From positions 3,643,058-3,707,057 of the forward strand of contig CM037870.1 of the NCBI GenBank assembly GCA_021292105.1: DNA of 64,000 nt, read 5' to 3'. Shown piece by piece: positions 1-13,600 of this stretch (positions are counted from its first letter, which is position 1; every line of letters starts with the position of its first letter). Origin of the DNA: Anadara kagoshimensis. Lineage: Eukaryota > Mollusca > Bivalvia > Arcoida > Arcidae. The notes under the pieces are model-generated. The model had not been told where the DNA came from, ran no database searches, and saw nothing but the letters and a program-made list of their open reading frames with translations. The translations under genes were made by a program, and so were the position numbers.

Positions 1-933
1 GTTTGGTATTAACAAAAGTACTGATTGTGAGCTATTTGGTTGTGCAAAACAAAACCAATTTAAATATCATATGATCTGTTACTCATAGAAACCCATAGCA
101 ACCGTTACCCAACACAGATCAGTTAAAGTGGAAAAGGGATTCGTATACATTGATGGAGCGTTCTTGATTCTAGGCCGCTGAATGAAACGCAAATACAAGA
201 GCATAGTCAAACTGCTAAAATGTGACACCGAGAAAAATCATCATACAGTATGTTTATTTTTGTAAATGCAGAAAATTATTCTACTGAATGATAGCATAAC
301 AGCATTCCCGCCATAACTCTGTAGGCGCCGAAGACCACACATTCGTGACATCATAGATAAAAAAGATGTCAAATTTGACATTGCGGCCGTACGTGGTATG
401 GTATGGAACTACCTTAACTAACAATTATGTGCAGTAACTTTTTCAGAGAAATTTTAGAAATATTACCTAACACAAAATACTAATTCTGGCTTTGAACAGC
501 CAGACACTGGTCACTAACATTGAATGTGGTAGACCAATGGTAACCAATAGCATATGGCAACCAGGAAACACATGTGCTCTTAAGAAATAAAATCACAACA
601 AAAAGCCCACATTTTATATCACAAAAATTAATTTATTTCAGCTGAAATGAATACAGAGAATATAAAATATTCTTCAATATTACAAGAAAAACTTAAAAAC
701 CTGATGTTTCAAAATACACATACATTGTACATGTATATCCACTTGATATTATAAAACCGCTTTAAATTAAGAAAAAACCCATGACAACAACAGCTAACAA
801 ATGGACAACTTTCAATGATGAGACCTGCCTCTTGTCTTCCATAGAGATGATGAGAGTTATTAATGTGCTTTGAATAATGAGATTAGTTTTTATGTACCGA
901 GCAGCTATTTACATATTCATATCCAATCAAATA

Positions 934-1065
934 CATCAAACCTGTCTATTAAGATCACTCAAAATAACCAGTAAAAGTGGGCAGGTGGCTCTTATACAGA
1001 TTCAAATAAAATGAATACAGAGCCATTTGAATAAAACTTATTGGCCTTTAAAATAGGTTTGACTG
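934..1065. mobile_element. Degenerate TA-flanked MITE (CAGTCAAACC family)
   Basis: The left end (atCAAACCTGTCTATTAAG) and right end (AGGTTTGACTGTA) resemble the termini of the better copy at 46661-46836, and the interiors share gcaggtggctcttata-type sequence. The copy is diverged and non-coding. Confidence 0.5.
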
Positions 1066-2110
1066 TATAGCCAAAATGTTTTTTTTTACCTCTGTTCTCG
1101 ACCATGAACTGACTATTCTTTTTTCAATGACCTTGACACTACATATACACAGCATTATGAACCACATTTTCTTGAAGTTTGCTATCATTTTTCAGTCTTT
1201 TTTTTCAATTCAATCTGAAACTTGCTGCAGCATTAACAAACTCCAAACCTGATAATCTTGATCTGGTTTATTTTAATTTTATCTGAATAAGATGGATGGA
1301 CAAATTGAGGTGTTATAACCTCATAAGAAACTTAACAAAGGCATCAATGACATTGATAGACATTCACAATTACCTTCATACATGATAGCATATTCTTACA
1401 ATGGGCTTCCAAAAAAAGAGAGAAAAGAAACTCTCAAATTTACACACAATAATTTTAAAATTTGTAATAATATGCACAAAATTTTCATCAGTATGAAGTT
1501 ACAACAAGATAATTTAATATACATATACATGTAGATCTAATATGATGTATCTGATATATTATACTCTCTCTCACACACATACAAAAACTACTGTGAAAAT
1601 ACCAAATACATGTAGCAGTTTTCAATCACTTTCTTCACATAAAATTATTTTAATTTGCGTTCACATTCTGACTTTTTTAAACAAACTCTATCGAGTAACT
1701 TTTAAAACATCAGTAAAATTACTTTTTTTTAAAACAATTTTTTCCCATTATGGGACAATGTAAGACATTTTCAGCTAACAGGTCTTTTTCAAGGGACCAA
1801 CTTTAAATTATTTTCCTTGACAACAGTTTATCAGCTGAAAGTTTCCAATGAGTATGCACATGTCATTTTTTATAATTTCAATAGTATTAAAAAATTTCAA
1901 AGAATCAGATCATTTGGTGATGATAATAACTTAAAACTTACATTTATACTGAGGTCAGTTGTTGTCGTAAGATTCTAAACTTTAAAATGTGCAAAGCTCA
2001 TGCTAAAATCTTTTGTACAACTACATGTACACCACAAGTCGAATATGTACACAATCTTTACCTCTCGGATTGTTACAGGTATTTTTAACAATGGCTACTC
2101 TGCTTACTAC

Positions 2111-2326
2111 AATTGACGTATCGCCGGCCACGCCCACAATGTTCCGTCACTGGCCGCCATCACAGCACCAAAGCAGCGTTACGGCAACTAATGACAGTGA
2201 CGTTCTAGTGTCAGTGACGTCATTAAACCGCACAATTCAGGCCGCATTTTCATTCTTTTTGCGTGTCATTCAAGTACGTTGACCCTTTGTCGGAACATAG
2301 TGGGCGTGGCCGGCATTTCGTCAATT
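2111..2326. mobile_element. 216-bp MITE with inverted ends AATTGACGTATCGCCGGCC
   Basis: The ends are inverted: AATTGACGTATCGCCGGCC plus cacgcccacaatgttccg at the left, and cggaacatagtgggcg plus a matching right end. Two further copies occur at 18806-19015 and 61189-61392, the last in the opposite orientation. It is GC-richer than its surroundings. A perfect TGACGTCA palindrome lies near 2215-2222. Confidence 0.8.
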
Positions 2327-2940
2327 ACCCATCAACTGATATGGCTAATTAATGAAAATAGGTGAGCAACTAGAAGGTACAGAAATACTGCGTTGTACTG
2401 TGAATTGACATTATGGTAAAAGTCTCTTATGATGTTATCTTTTGATCAATTTATAACAAAATGATGAGCAACAGGACAAATACTGTATTGAACTGTAAAT
2501 TAACATATGGGAAAAGTCTATTAAAACAATGCAAAGTAATCTTTAGACCAATGTTATAACGGAAATCTAAGCAAATAGAAAGTATACTGTATAGAAATAC
2601 TATGTTAAACTGTTAACATTACGGAAGTCTCTTAACACTGTGGACCAATGTTATCAATAATACATACAACTTGACCAATGAATTGGTCATATCATGGTCA
2701 GAAAATTGTGCAATCAGACTGCTAAATTGCTAAATGATTATGCAGAAAATTGCAATAGTTAAGCTTCTGACAGCTTCATTGATGTATAATATTAACTGCT
2801 GCAATAGAGAAAGCAATTCCTTGTATTAACATACTTCTGTAAAAGTACTTTACACAGTAAAGTTTTACAATAATACACAAAGTTTCTTACATAATTTCAT
2901 TCAGACTCCAGACTAATATATAAAATGTGAACTACTTTAA

Positions 2941-3194
2941 AACAAGAGGCCCAAGGGCCATACTGCTCACTTCAGAATATTTACAAAAAATTGACATGGA
3001 TTATCAGTTAGGAAACATGCTGGTCATGTTGATCATTTTTGCAATCTGGATATAATACTTTCCAAGAAAATAGTCAAAAACAGCCAAATTCACAAACAAT
3101 TGACACTTCAGGGTCAACAATTCTCACATGAATTACTATATAGTTACCAAACTTGTTATTTAGATCTTGTCCTTTGGCTCAGGTGAGCTAAAAA
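2941..3194. mobile_element. Short bivalve-type interspersed repeat (AACAAGAGGCCC ... AGGTGAGCTAAAA)
   Basis: It starts AACAAGAGGCCCAAGGGCC and ends CTCAGGTGAGCTAAAA. Elements with these ends recur at 10504-11273 and, inverted and with a tandem core, at 55641-58836. The likely class is a Helitron-like or pearl-like non-autonomous element (inference). It has no coding capacity. Confidence 0.65.
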
Positions 3195-4654
3195 CTTATG
3201 TTACCGGTATATTGTCTACAGGTTGTGGTCCATAAATTTAAGTTTTATTCTTCAAAATGAGCATTCTATCTATCACAAATTTAAGTTGTAGTCTTTAAAA
3301 TAAACATTCTATATACTGCCAGTATTGACTTGATCTTTTTTTAACTAGATATAAAATCTATATAATAATCATTCATACATGGTGTGATAATGACCAAAAG
3401 TTACAATGAAGTTTTATTTTTATATAGTAAATATGATAAATTTCGTAAAAAAAAACAAAAAAAAAAAAACAACATGCACTATAGTGGTGGAAAAAAACAC
3501 TTTCTCTATCCAAAATAGAAGTTATATTTATCATGTAAATTAACTTGACAACAATGAAAACAAAAAATATAATCATTTGCTGAAATCTTTAACGCTGCTC
3601 AAAATATCACAAATTTCAATGTTTAAGCATTTAAATGTATACAGTGTTAATATAACCACATAAACATCAGTTCAAAATGCCTCAAAACATTCAGGATTTT
3701 CCCATCCTGTCACTGACTTAAAAAATATTAGGCCAAAGATAAAAATATATTTTCTGCTAATGCTCTCAGAAAAATTTGCGTCGATAGGTAAGCAAATTTA
3801 AAAAAAAAAAAAATTTCACATTAACCATATGGAACGAGGATGGCAACTGTAACAGTACTTGTCAACATACTGTCATAAAAAATTTAGGGTTAGGGTCAAA
3901 AGGGTTTGCAGATACATGCTTATACATGTATTTCTTTTTAGGTCGTATAAGTTATAAATATTTGATATAAGTCAGTAACATAACATCGGTAGGAAAACGT
4001 TAAACATGGCATGATACAATAAAGGAATTATATACCTATGGGATGTTGTTTGTTGTTCACCTCACTTTTCCATGTTGATGGCGATCAATTTGAATGTCAT
4101 GTACATCATTGCAACTTCGGAAAAAACTGTTTTTCAGGTAAAAACACTAATTTTCTATGTTGACACTAATTTAAATGTTGCAAAATTAAAGAAAAACAAA
4201 TAATTTTCCTGGGAAGTATGGAAAACCTGTTTTAATGAAAGTATGATGATTTTCATGTTGGCACCAATTTAAATGTCTTTAAAAAAAGTTAGCAATTAAA
4301 AAAGCCTGTTTTCCTGTGAAGCATACCACTTTTCAACAGCGATAAGTTGTTCAGAAGATGAAAAGGCCCTGAATAATTTTAATGCTATATACATGTATTT
4401 ATTTCCCTTTGATAATAACTGACATGAAACCTTTAACAATGACCGGATATTATTTAAATAATCCGAATCGGAACATAAAACTCAAAACATGTTAGTGATA
4501 TTGGATTATTCAAATAATCCCAGACAATAAATACCAAAACTGAATACAGGTTTAATCCTATTTATAAAATGTTTCCATGGTTGCAAGACATAATCCTTTC
4601 CACATAAACAGACATTAATATTACATTAGATATAAAATAGATTTTAAGTCAACG

Positions 4655-7600
4655 TTATCCAAACTGGAAGCTGAATCCACCGGGGAAACCACTCTGTTGT
4701 TGATGAAATCCTGGGCCACCTCCAAAAGAAAATCCTGGACCGCCTCCACCTCCAAAGAAGGCCTGGAATATCTGGTTTGGGTCCACATCTAGAAATAAGA
4801 TAAAAACAATATCATTTGTTAATTTGTTGCAGGAGTTCAGTGTGTGTGTGGAAGGGGGGGTTGTTTGTTTTGTGCGAAAATTAATACCAAGCGAAAATTA
4901 TATTATACTTATTATATTATAGTGGATATTTAAAAAAAGACGAAAATTTAACTATGTGTATTTGTCTAAATTTCCTATACCGCCAAAATAAATACACGTC
5001 AAATTACCATAAACACATTTATAGTCATATCAGTAAATGACAAACAACACAAAATACTTCTATTTATATATGGCAATGATTTCCACTTATTAAAATAACC
5101 CCATTTGTAGAACATGCACCATATTTCACAGAATCAAGCTCAGGTGTATCATATAAGTTTGTAATCTTTCAAGAAGCTTATCTTAGTATCTGTGGTGTGA
5201 ACCGACTGAGAGTACTAGACTCTCCCTATTAAGGATATTAGTCCAATGTGAGGTACTCCTGCATTTCTGTCAGAACACATTTATGTATCATGTGATTGGA
5301 TTGGATTATGTTAAATGTGTTTTACATCACAGTCAAGATTCTATCACTTATATCACAGCAGTCAGTTCTGGGATAGTAGAGTGGAGTAAGGGAGTTTTAT
5401 GCTCTAGTCATGATCCTTGTAACATATATCGAGTGGAGCAATGGAGATTTATGTCTCAGTAGATTCTTTTACTTATATTAAAATCAATTCTGGGATGGTG
5501 GAGGAAACTGGAGTGCCCAGAGAAAATCAATGACCTTCAGCAAGAGAATTATAACTCTTTCTCACACTGTGATCTGTCCCAAATGGGATTCAAACCTAGG
5601 CAGTGAGGGTGCTGTGATCCACAACTGCATGCTATGGACCACTCAGCCATCAAAGACTAGAGATAAGATGATTACTTGGAGAAAATCACTGATCCTTGGA
5701 TGAGTCAAGTGATGTGAATTATATGTGTTGCACAAGGATCTTATGTCTGCTGCCTACTTTACTCAGAATGAATTAACCACTTTTTTTCAAAGGTGATAAC
5801 ATACAGTTAACACACATGATCACGTTTCACAGTTAAAATAATTACTAGTCAAATTTGTGAAAATATAGCCGTTTTGAAACCCTAAAGCATTTTTCTGCAA
5901 ATTGGCTAAAATATGTAACTTTTTGAAAGAATTTCTCAGAAATTAGTTGCTAATGGTGATTTTGGCTACCTGGAATGCAAACACAGACATCATGTACTTA
6001 CCAAATCCTCCATGTCCATCCAAGTCTTCTAAATCAACACCACTATCATATCTAGATTTCTTTTTTGGGTCTGATAAAACACTGTATGCTTCACCAAGTT
6101 CTTTGAACTTATGCTCTTCTTCTTTTTGTACTTCAGGTTCAGCATGGCTGTGTCGATCTGAAAAGACATAATAAATGTTGTCATACATCAGTCAGTGTTC
6201 ATTCTGGATGGGGCCATTGATTACTTACATGTATTTTGCCAAATGGCCCCATTGTTAGGGTCTTAATGTGGCCACATCTGAAAATTTCTAGAACTAACAC
6301 TGATACATTGTGATATGTATATACAGTCAACTCTCGTTAATTCGAAATTGAAGGGATCGGATGAAAAAATTCGATTTATCCGAATTTCGAATTAACCGTT
6401 TTGATCACTGACGGACACTTCAGAACGATGATAACAGGAGATAACTCTAATAGTAAAGCACTCCTCCATTGATGTCACGTGTATGCTGTTATATATTTTG
6501 GTGTATCGCTTACAATTAAAAATCATTTTGAATTTTTTTATGTTAATGTAAAGCTTAATAAACTAAAGTTTGACCATGTTCTGTAAGCAATAAATAAGTA
6601 AGTCGGAAAATGCACCGTAACTTAAAATATTCCATTGAGATTTTCCGTTAAACACGGAGGCCAAAAAAGTCTTGAAAAAACTTCACCGTAACTTACAAGG
6701 TTCCATTAAGTTTCCCCAGCGCTAGCGATTCTCAATTGAAGAATTGTTTTATCAAGATTTTTTTAACAATTTACACCTTTTCCCTACGACCGATCTAGAT
6801 CTAGCTATACTAGTAACTCCTGTCAAAATTCATTAAATTTTGTTCATAATCATAATTTCTTCATCCGTAATCCTAAGCGTCTGACTTTGGTGATTTTTAA
6901 AAATCACAGTTTGTCATGTCACACACCTATAATTAACACCTTCAAGACAGTAGCTGAATTGTGTAAACAATTGGCCTTGATAGATCAAAGAAGTTTTGGC
7001 GTGTCGATTAACTTTGGGTATTCTGTGGAATAGAAGACCGCCCACTCTTTAAGTTTAAACCAATGAAATTTCTCCTCTTACTGACTGACATTTTACTATA
7101 ATGACCGGTATGTCGAGTACAAATTGAAAATCATGAAAATAGCACGAGATGCGGACTTTCTTTTCGTCAGAAATGAATCTTCGGAGTAAGCCATCATTTT
7201 GTTACTGTAAACACATTTTAAATAAGAGATGGAGTAATTATTTCAGGTATTGTTCAAGTTTAAGATAGAATATTTTTGTGTATTTTTTTATTTTGCCGCT
7301 TGTTGTATAAACATTCAAAAGTATAAACAAGGAAAGTATATTTCGATTAAAACTTTAGATTTTCATTATATTTCGTATTAGATTGGACTGAAAATTGATT
7401 TCGATTTAAACGTTGGAATTTTCGTTATATTTCGTAATTTGGACTGAAAATTCACTTCGAATGAAGCAAAATTTCGAATTTCGGTATTTCGAATTAAACA
7501 TACAAATTTACATAGAAATACATAGCGATCTGACAAGACCATTTGTATCATTTCGATTTAAGCGAAATTTCGATTCAACCGATTTCGAATTAACGAGAGT

Positions 7601-10600
7601 CGACTGTATATATGTACACTAAAAGTACATGTATTCAGTTGTATATTTCTTATCATAAGTCATAAAACTTTTGAATGACCAAATCCATAACCTCTTCATC
7701 CAGGCTTCAAGTATGGCCAAATAAATTTATTTATTCTCCTTTATTTTTATGAAATGTCACAAGTAGACGTTCAACCAGGGATTAAGATTAACAGGGGCCC
7801 AGTAGCTATGACTCCAAAAACTTGTCGTCGTTGTTGTCGTTGTCGTCATCATCATCGTCATCAATCATCATCATCATCATCATCATCAATCATCATCAAA
7901 TGTAGAAGGCAATGAACAAGAAAACCAATGTCAGATTTCAATTTATAATAATCATTACATTTGATTTTGAAATTCTTACCAAAAAGACAGGGACATTAAG
8001 ACATTTGGTTATGAGTACTGGCTAATCTTGTTACATTTAAATTTCACAACTAAACTGTACATTACCTGGATGATGCACTAATGCCCGTTTCTTGTATGCC
8101 TTTTTAATTTCATCATCAGATGCAGTCTTTGTAATACCAAGTATTTTATAATAATCTTTCCTTTTACTTTTCTTTAACTCTAATTTGGCATCTTGTAATA
8201 GTCTGGTGTTTTCTGCAATAATAATTTTTTGTAATTAATATTTTTTAACAGGAGGGCAAGTACCAGGGTTGGGGCCAGTGGGCACACTTGCTGGGTAATG
8301 ATAAGACAATTTTACATGTATCTGTAAAAAACAAACAAAATTAATATATCTTTGTACATGTATTCAATGAAATGAAGACATCTCGCCTGAGGCAAGATAT
8401 GGCAGGCAGGTGAATTATCTCCCTTAGACCATAAATACATGTATAACAATATCATTAATATTCTTTAAACTAACCACTTGATATCCTAAAATTATTGTCA
8501 TTATTATTTTTGATATATGCCATTTCAAATATGTCCCCCAAAAGAACCTGGGATATATCCAATCAGGGATTTATTTCAGAGAAAATTCCCAATTAGAAAA
8601 TTGTACCAGATACATAGCTTAAGCCTGGCCATAAATGTGGCTGCTTTTCTCAATCTTCAATCAACTCAATACACTAAAAGCATTAGCTTTAATCATTAAT
8701 GGCATAAAAAATGATGTCAAAGTTTTCCCAAAATGAGCAAAAAGTTGATAGGTTTTTCCCAATTTTTAGTTTAGGGCCTTTTCCCAAAAGACCCTGATAA
8801 ATCCCTGCCAATCATATGCAGGATAAAAAATACAAAAAGCAAATGGCATATCTATTCCACCAAACAATTGTTCCTGTAAAATTTTATAAAGATGTAGTAA
8901 ATAGTTTTCAAGAAAAGTGGCAGACAAAATGTTGGTGGAAGAACTGGAGCTAGAGACAAACAATGGTAAATTCAGCTGTAGTAGAACTGTAGTCAGGTAA
9001 CAGGGTTCGTACAGACATTTGGACTCCAAATTAAAGGACTTTTAGGGTCTTTTCAGGGTCTTATTTGCAAATTCAAGGCCTAATCAGAGGGACAATTTTA
9101 GCAAAAAAATATTGGTGCAAAGGCAATTAAATCAATAAAACAATTACTTATGTATCCATAGTAACAACACTTGAAGTGAAGGTTGAAGTTGGGCGTTCGG
9201 GAGGGACAGGTAGGTACCTTTAAATTGCTCATTTCAACGTTACTTATTAATTTATTTATTTATTTAAATCAGTCTATTTGTAACCACTTAATATCGAAAT
9301 AGACACCCAACTGACCAAATTTAAGGGCTTTTTAGGGCCTTCAGGATAAATTTAAGGGCTTTTTAGGGTCTTTTTAAGGCAAACCTCAAAATTTAAGGAC
9401 TTTTCCAGGCCTTTACTAACCAAAGGAAATGATGATTTAACTAACCTTTACTTTTATCCATTTTACACACTTTTTCATAATCTCTCACAGCATCTTCATA
9501 CTGTTCAAGGTCCATGTAACTGAAATATAAAGAAACAATGTGAGAATTGAGAATCTCCTAACCAAAGTAACTTTTCTACAAGACCTATTAGCTTTAAAGC
9601 ACAACTGACTGAATTCTAATTAAAACACATGCCGTATACAGGTACAGAATTATTTGGGGCATATCTAAATCAAATTAGCTAATGAGAAATAAAAAGAAAT
9701 CTATTAAGCCATTCACTAAACTCAAAATGTTGTGTTTTGAAAGGAATTGAATGATTATGAGTGGGTGAATACAGTGTCCATATCCAAACTGTATGCAATG
9801 TGTTCATGGCAATTACAACGATTCTTTATTATTATTTTTGGCATGCTTACCATCATTGGTAGGGGTTCTTCATTCAAGATTAACAGAGTTAATGTATTTT
9901 GAAATTTTAATGAAACCTTTTCATAATTGATATAAATGTTCTAAAATGTTCAGAGAACTGCCAATTTCGGAATCATTTATATACATCTATAGTAAAACTT
10001 TGCCATCTTGCCATCAAGACCTTACTGAACAATAATATGAAGCGTCTATATAATTGATAACATTCTAAAGCAAACTCCTAAATAAGAACTGCATGCCTAC
10101 ATATATATGTGACAAGCTAATGGATATATATGTACTCCCCATTTTTTCTGAAGAATATATTATAGGCAATATACTTCTATTAATAAGTATTGAGAGTAAT
10201 CAAGTAACAGTACATCCGTAATATCAAAATTGCATTTAAAAATTTATGGTTCTTGATAGTTGCATGTGTATACAATTCAATAATATAAAACATGCTACCA
10301 GCTTCTCCCAGCACTATAATAACATATTTTTTATTTGTCTATGGATAATATAATGGTAATTACAATATGTCTTCCTTCTTTTACCAAATCATTTGAAAAC
10401 CTGCTACGTTTGGGAATGTTGTTTCTATTAAGTAGAATATAATGATTTGAAAGGAAATCAAAAATAAATAAATAGAACTTCTAGATAAAAACATCTTAAA
10501 TGGAACAAGAGGCCCATGGGCCTTAACGCTCACCTGAGGCAGAGTACATATCTCACACAGAGGTTCGATGGTCAATGACATTAATAAAAGAGTATATCAA

Positions 10601-13600
10601 AATTTTCAGCAGTAAGAGCCAATAATATGCAAGTATTTTTGCAAATTAATTATAATAATTATTTAATAAGTATGCTATATATAACATATCTAAAGTCTAG
10701 CTACAATAAATTATTTATAAACAGCTAAAACATCTGTATATTAAAATGTGCATTAGGCCAATAAATTCTATGACCTTGACCTTTAAACCTATAACCTTCA
10801 TTCATATATCAAAATGATTGTTAGGCCAATACCTACAATATTCCAATATATATGCCTATACAAAAAGTTTATAGTTTTCAAGATATATTGACAAATACAT
10901 TAATTTTAGAGATTTTCCCCATAAGTACCTTGCCATTTCCCCATTTTGACCTCAACAGTTATGATTTTGCAAATCTGAAACTAGGTGCCCTAAGTATGTT
11001 TCACATGAAATATCTAAGCTATATCTCTTGTAAGTTCAGAGGAGATGATTTTCAAAGATTTTCACAATTTCTCCCTTTATGGGGCCCCAAGGGGACATAA
11101 TCCTTTCATTTGTGCAAATCTGAAAGGCCTTCACCTAGGCATCATAATCACTGAGTTTCATCAAATTTGGCTTGGTAGTTTTAGAGGAGATGATTAAAAT
11201 GTACAAAGTTAACGCACGACGCACGACAGATGACGGATGGGGAACCATTGCAATAGCTCATCTGAGCTAAAAATTATTGGGGTTGTTTTTTTTTTTCAGT
11301 GGTGTGATTATTTTTCACCTATAAGGTTTCACTAAATTTCATTTATATACAGACTGGACAAAAACAGAGTTACAACATACTTAATTTCTCACACTAGGAT
11401 CCGTCCCGAGTTAAATTCAAATGCAGACAGTGAGTAAGAGGGGCTGTGAATTGTAGTGTGTGCTTGATATCACTCGGCCACCAAGGTCCCAACATATACA
11501 TGTATAAAGGGATTTACTCTACTTAATTAGCAAAGATCACATTTGCAAGTTCAAGATTTAATTTATATTGTGTAAAATTTTGAGGTTAGACAGTGATTTT
11601 GTTTGCCTAAAATTACTACCGAATAAAGGCAGTTTCCCCTGGGAAAAATGACTAAAATTTCCCAATCAGACCACTAAATTTCACAAAACAACAGTGCAGA
11701 TATAATAGGAAATTAAATCTAGTTGTCTTAAACCATAACTTTTAGATATTGCCACAATATATCTTTGCAATGGCGATCCTAGGCTATTGCAAGCATGTCA
11801 TTATGCAGTTTTTTGTATTTCAGAACTTCAAATTTTCCCAATTAAAAGGCAGAAGGTAGTTTTTAAAAAATGTAACAAAATCACTATTAGAATTCTGACA
11901 AAAATCTGTCTAGATGATGAGCTTAACAGAGTGCAAAAAAAACACTGTCACAGGAAATATCTTTCTGCGTCAAATTTAATATAAAATTGTTATTTTCCTA
12001 TGATACAGAATTTTAAAGAAAACATACCATTTGGCTCGTCTTAAATATGCTTTTACATAGTTTTCATCTAATTCTATGGCTTTTGTACAGTCATCTGCAG
12101 CCTCTTTTAATTTACTTAACTGAAAAAAAAACATTATTTCATCTCTGAACAAAATAGCAAACATAATATACAAGTATAATATATATAAGAGTAAGAAGCA
12201 CAAACATAAAGTTTGTTCTCAATTGAAATCTATATTTGCAGAGTCAATGCCTGGAATATGTGTAAAATATAAAAACTACTGTTACTGCACTTAAACACAA
12301 TATTAAAGTAAAATGCTATAAAGCTACGGTAATTCTGTTATAATTTTTTTAACAAAATACTGATAACAATTTCTGTCTGTGTTATCACAATGCCATTCTT
12401 CTTTCTTTTAATAGGGGACAAAAAGATTTTATCATGTAAACTCTTAAAAGAATATAAATAAGTATCCTTAGCTGTCAGAAATTCTTTATTGGACTTTTTT
12501 TTTTTTTACCAACTTCAAAAAGCATGCAGACCTTCAGTTCTTAGTTAAATATGTAATATACATTTTTTTTCATCATAGATAAATTCCTAATGACTAATTT
12601 TAATTTTGTACAGTCAAATCACCAAAAGAATGTCTCTTTTATTGTTACCTTTGCACTGACTGTAGCTCTGTTATTATATAATTTCGAGTTTGTAAATTTG
12701 TTGTTGGGGTCTATCTCTAGTGCTTCTGTATATAATTTGTAAGCTTCATCAAACTTCCCTGATCTGAATGCTGTATTGCCTTCATCCTTCTTAGCATTTA
12801 AAGACTTAGCTTTCTGCAAAGAAAAAAAATGCATTTTGTTAGTTAAAGAATTCCTCTTGCAAGAGCATTGTGTCTAAAATACATGTATGTGTTGAGTAGA
12901 GTGGAATAACAGATTGTTTTGTCTCAATCTAGATTCTTTCACTTGTGTGAAGTCAATCAATTTAGGGATGGTGGCAAGGAATAATCACCGACCTTTGGCA
13001 AGTTGACCATGCCTTAAATATGACATGGTAATTGTTTTGTGTACTTAATACAACAATAATCTTATTTGACATTAAAGGCTGTCTACATTAAAGATCAATC
13101 TAAGCTGTCAAATGTAACCATAAAGCCAGATTACAAAGATATGCTGTGCACTCAGGGTAATGTGATGGGCGAGTTCTTTAGTGTGCCATGCTTGCGATGA
13201 CACAGGGCATCAATTTTTAACATTTCCTCCAAACGACCTGCGACTTTCATTTGTGCTTAGTAAAAGAACATCACTTCCTATTTTCAAGTCTTGACCAGAC
13301 CCAGTCAGAGTTCAAACCCTGACATCCCACACACAGAGTGAACACAACCAACTGAACAACCGTAGTGCTCTTTATTTCGACTATGAAAACATTGACAAAT
13401 GATGCATATTCCACCAGAGTCAGGAAGTACAAATTCTAAATTTTATCCAAATGGCAATATTCCGCAGTGTTAAACTAGTGTAATTTAGATCACACTAGTT
13501 CAAAATAAAATTTAGTAATCATGAAAATGAACTAGTCAGGGCTGTCACGCTCTATTTTTTTTAAACCTTTTCCAGGGCCCATGGGATTGGAAAAACAAGC

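Larger units (their letters stand above)
1..4654. other. Downstream flank of DNAJC7: possible 3' UTR and repeat-bearing spacer
   Basis: No coding exon was recognised. The part nearest 4654 should contain the DNAJC7 3' UTR; a minus-strand AATAAA is present near 4398-4404, and others occur further out, so the transcript end cannot be fixed. The recognisable contents are MITE-like copies at about 934-1065 and 2111-2326 and a bivalve-type repeat at 2941-3194. The rest is AT-rich with short homopolymer runs. Confidence 0.5.

Noticed and set aside
1542-1763. 73-codon ORF in the 3' flank of DNAJC7
   Set aside because: Low-complexity, no homology, no splice or promoter context; expected by chance in AT-rich DNA.
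3884-3900. Interstitial telomere-like ttagggttaggg
   Set aside because: Only two units, so no evidence of a telomeric tract.
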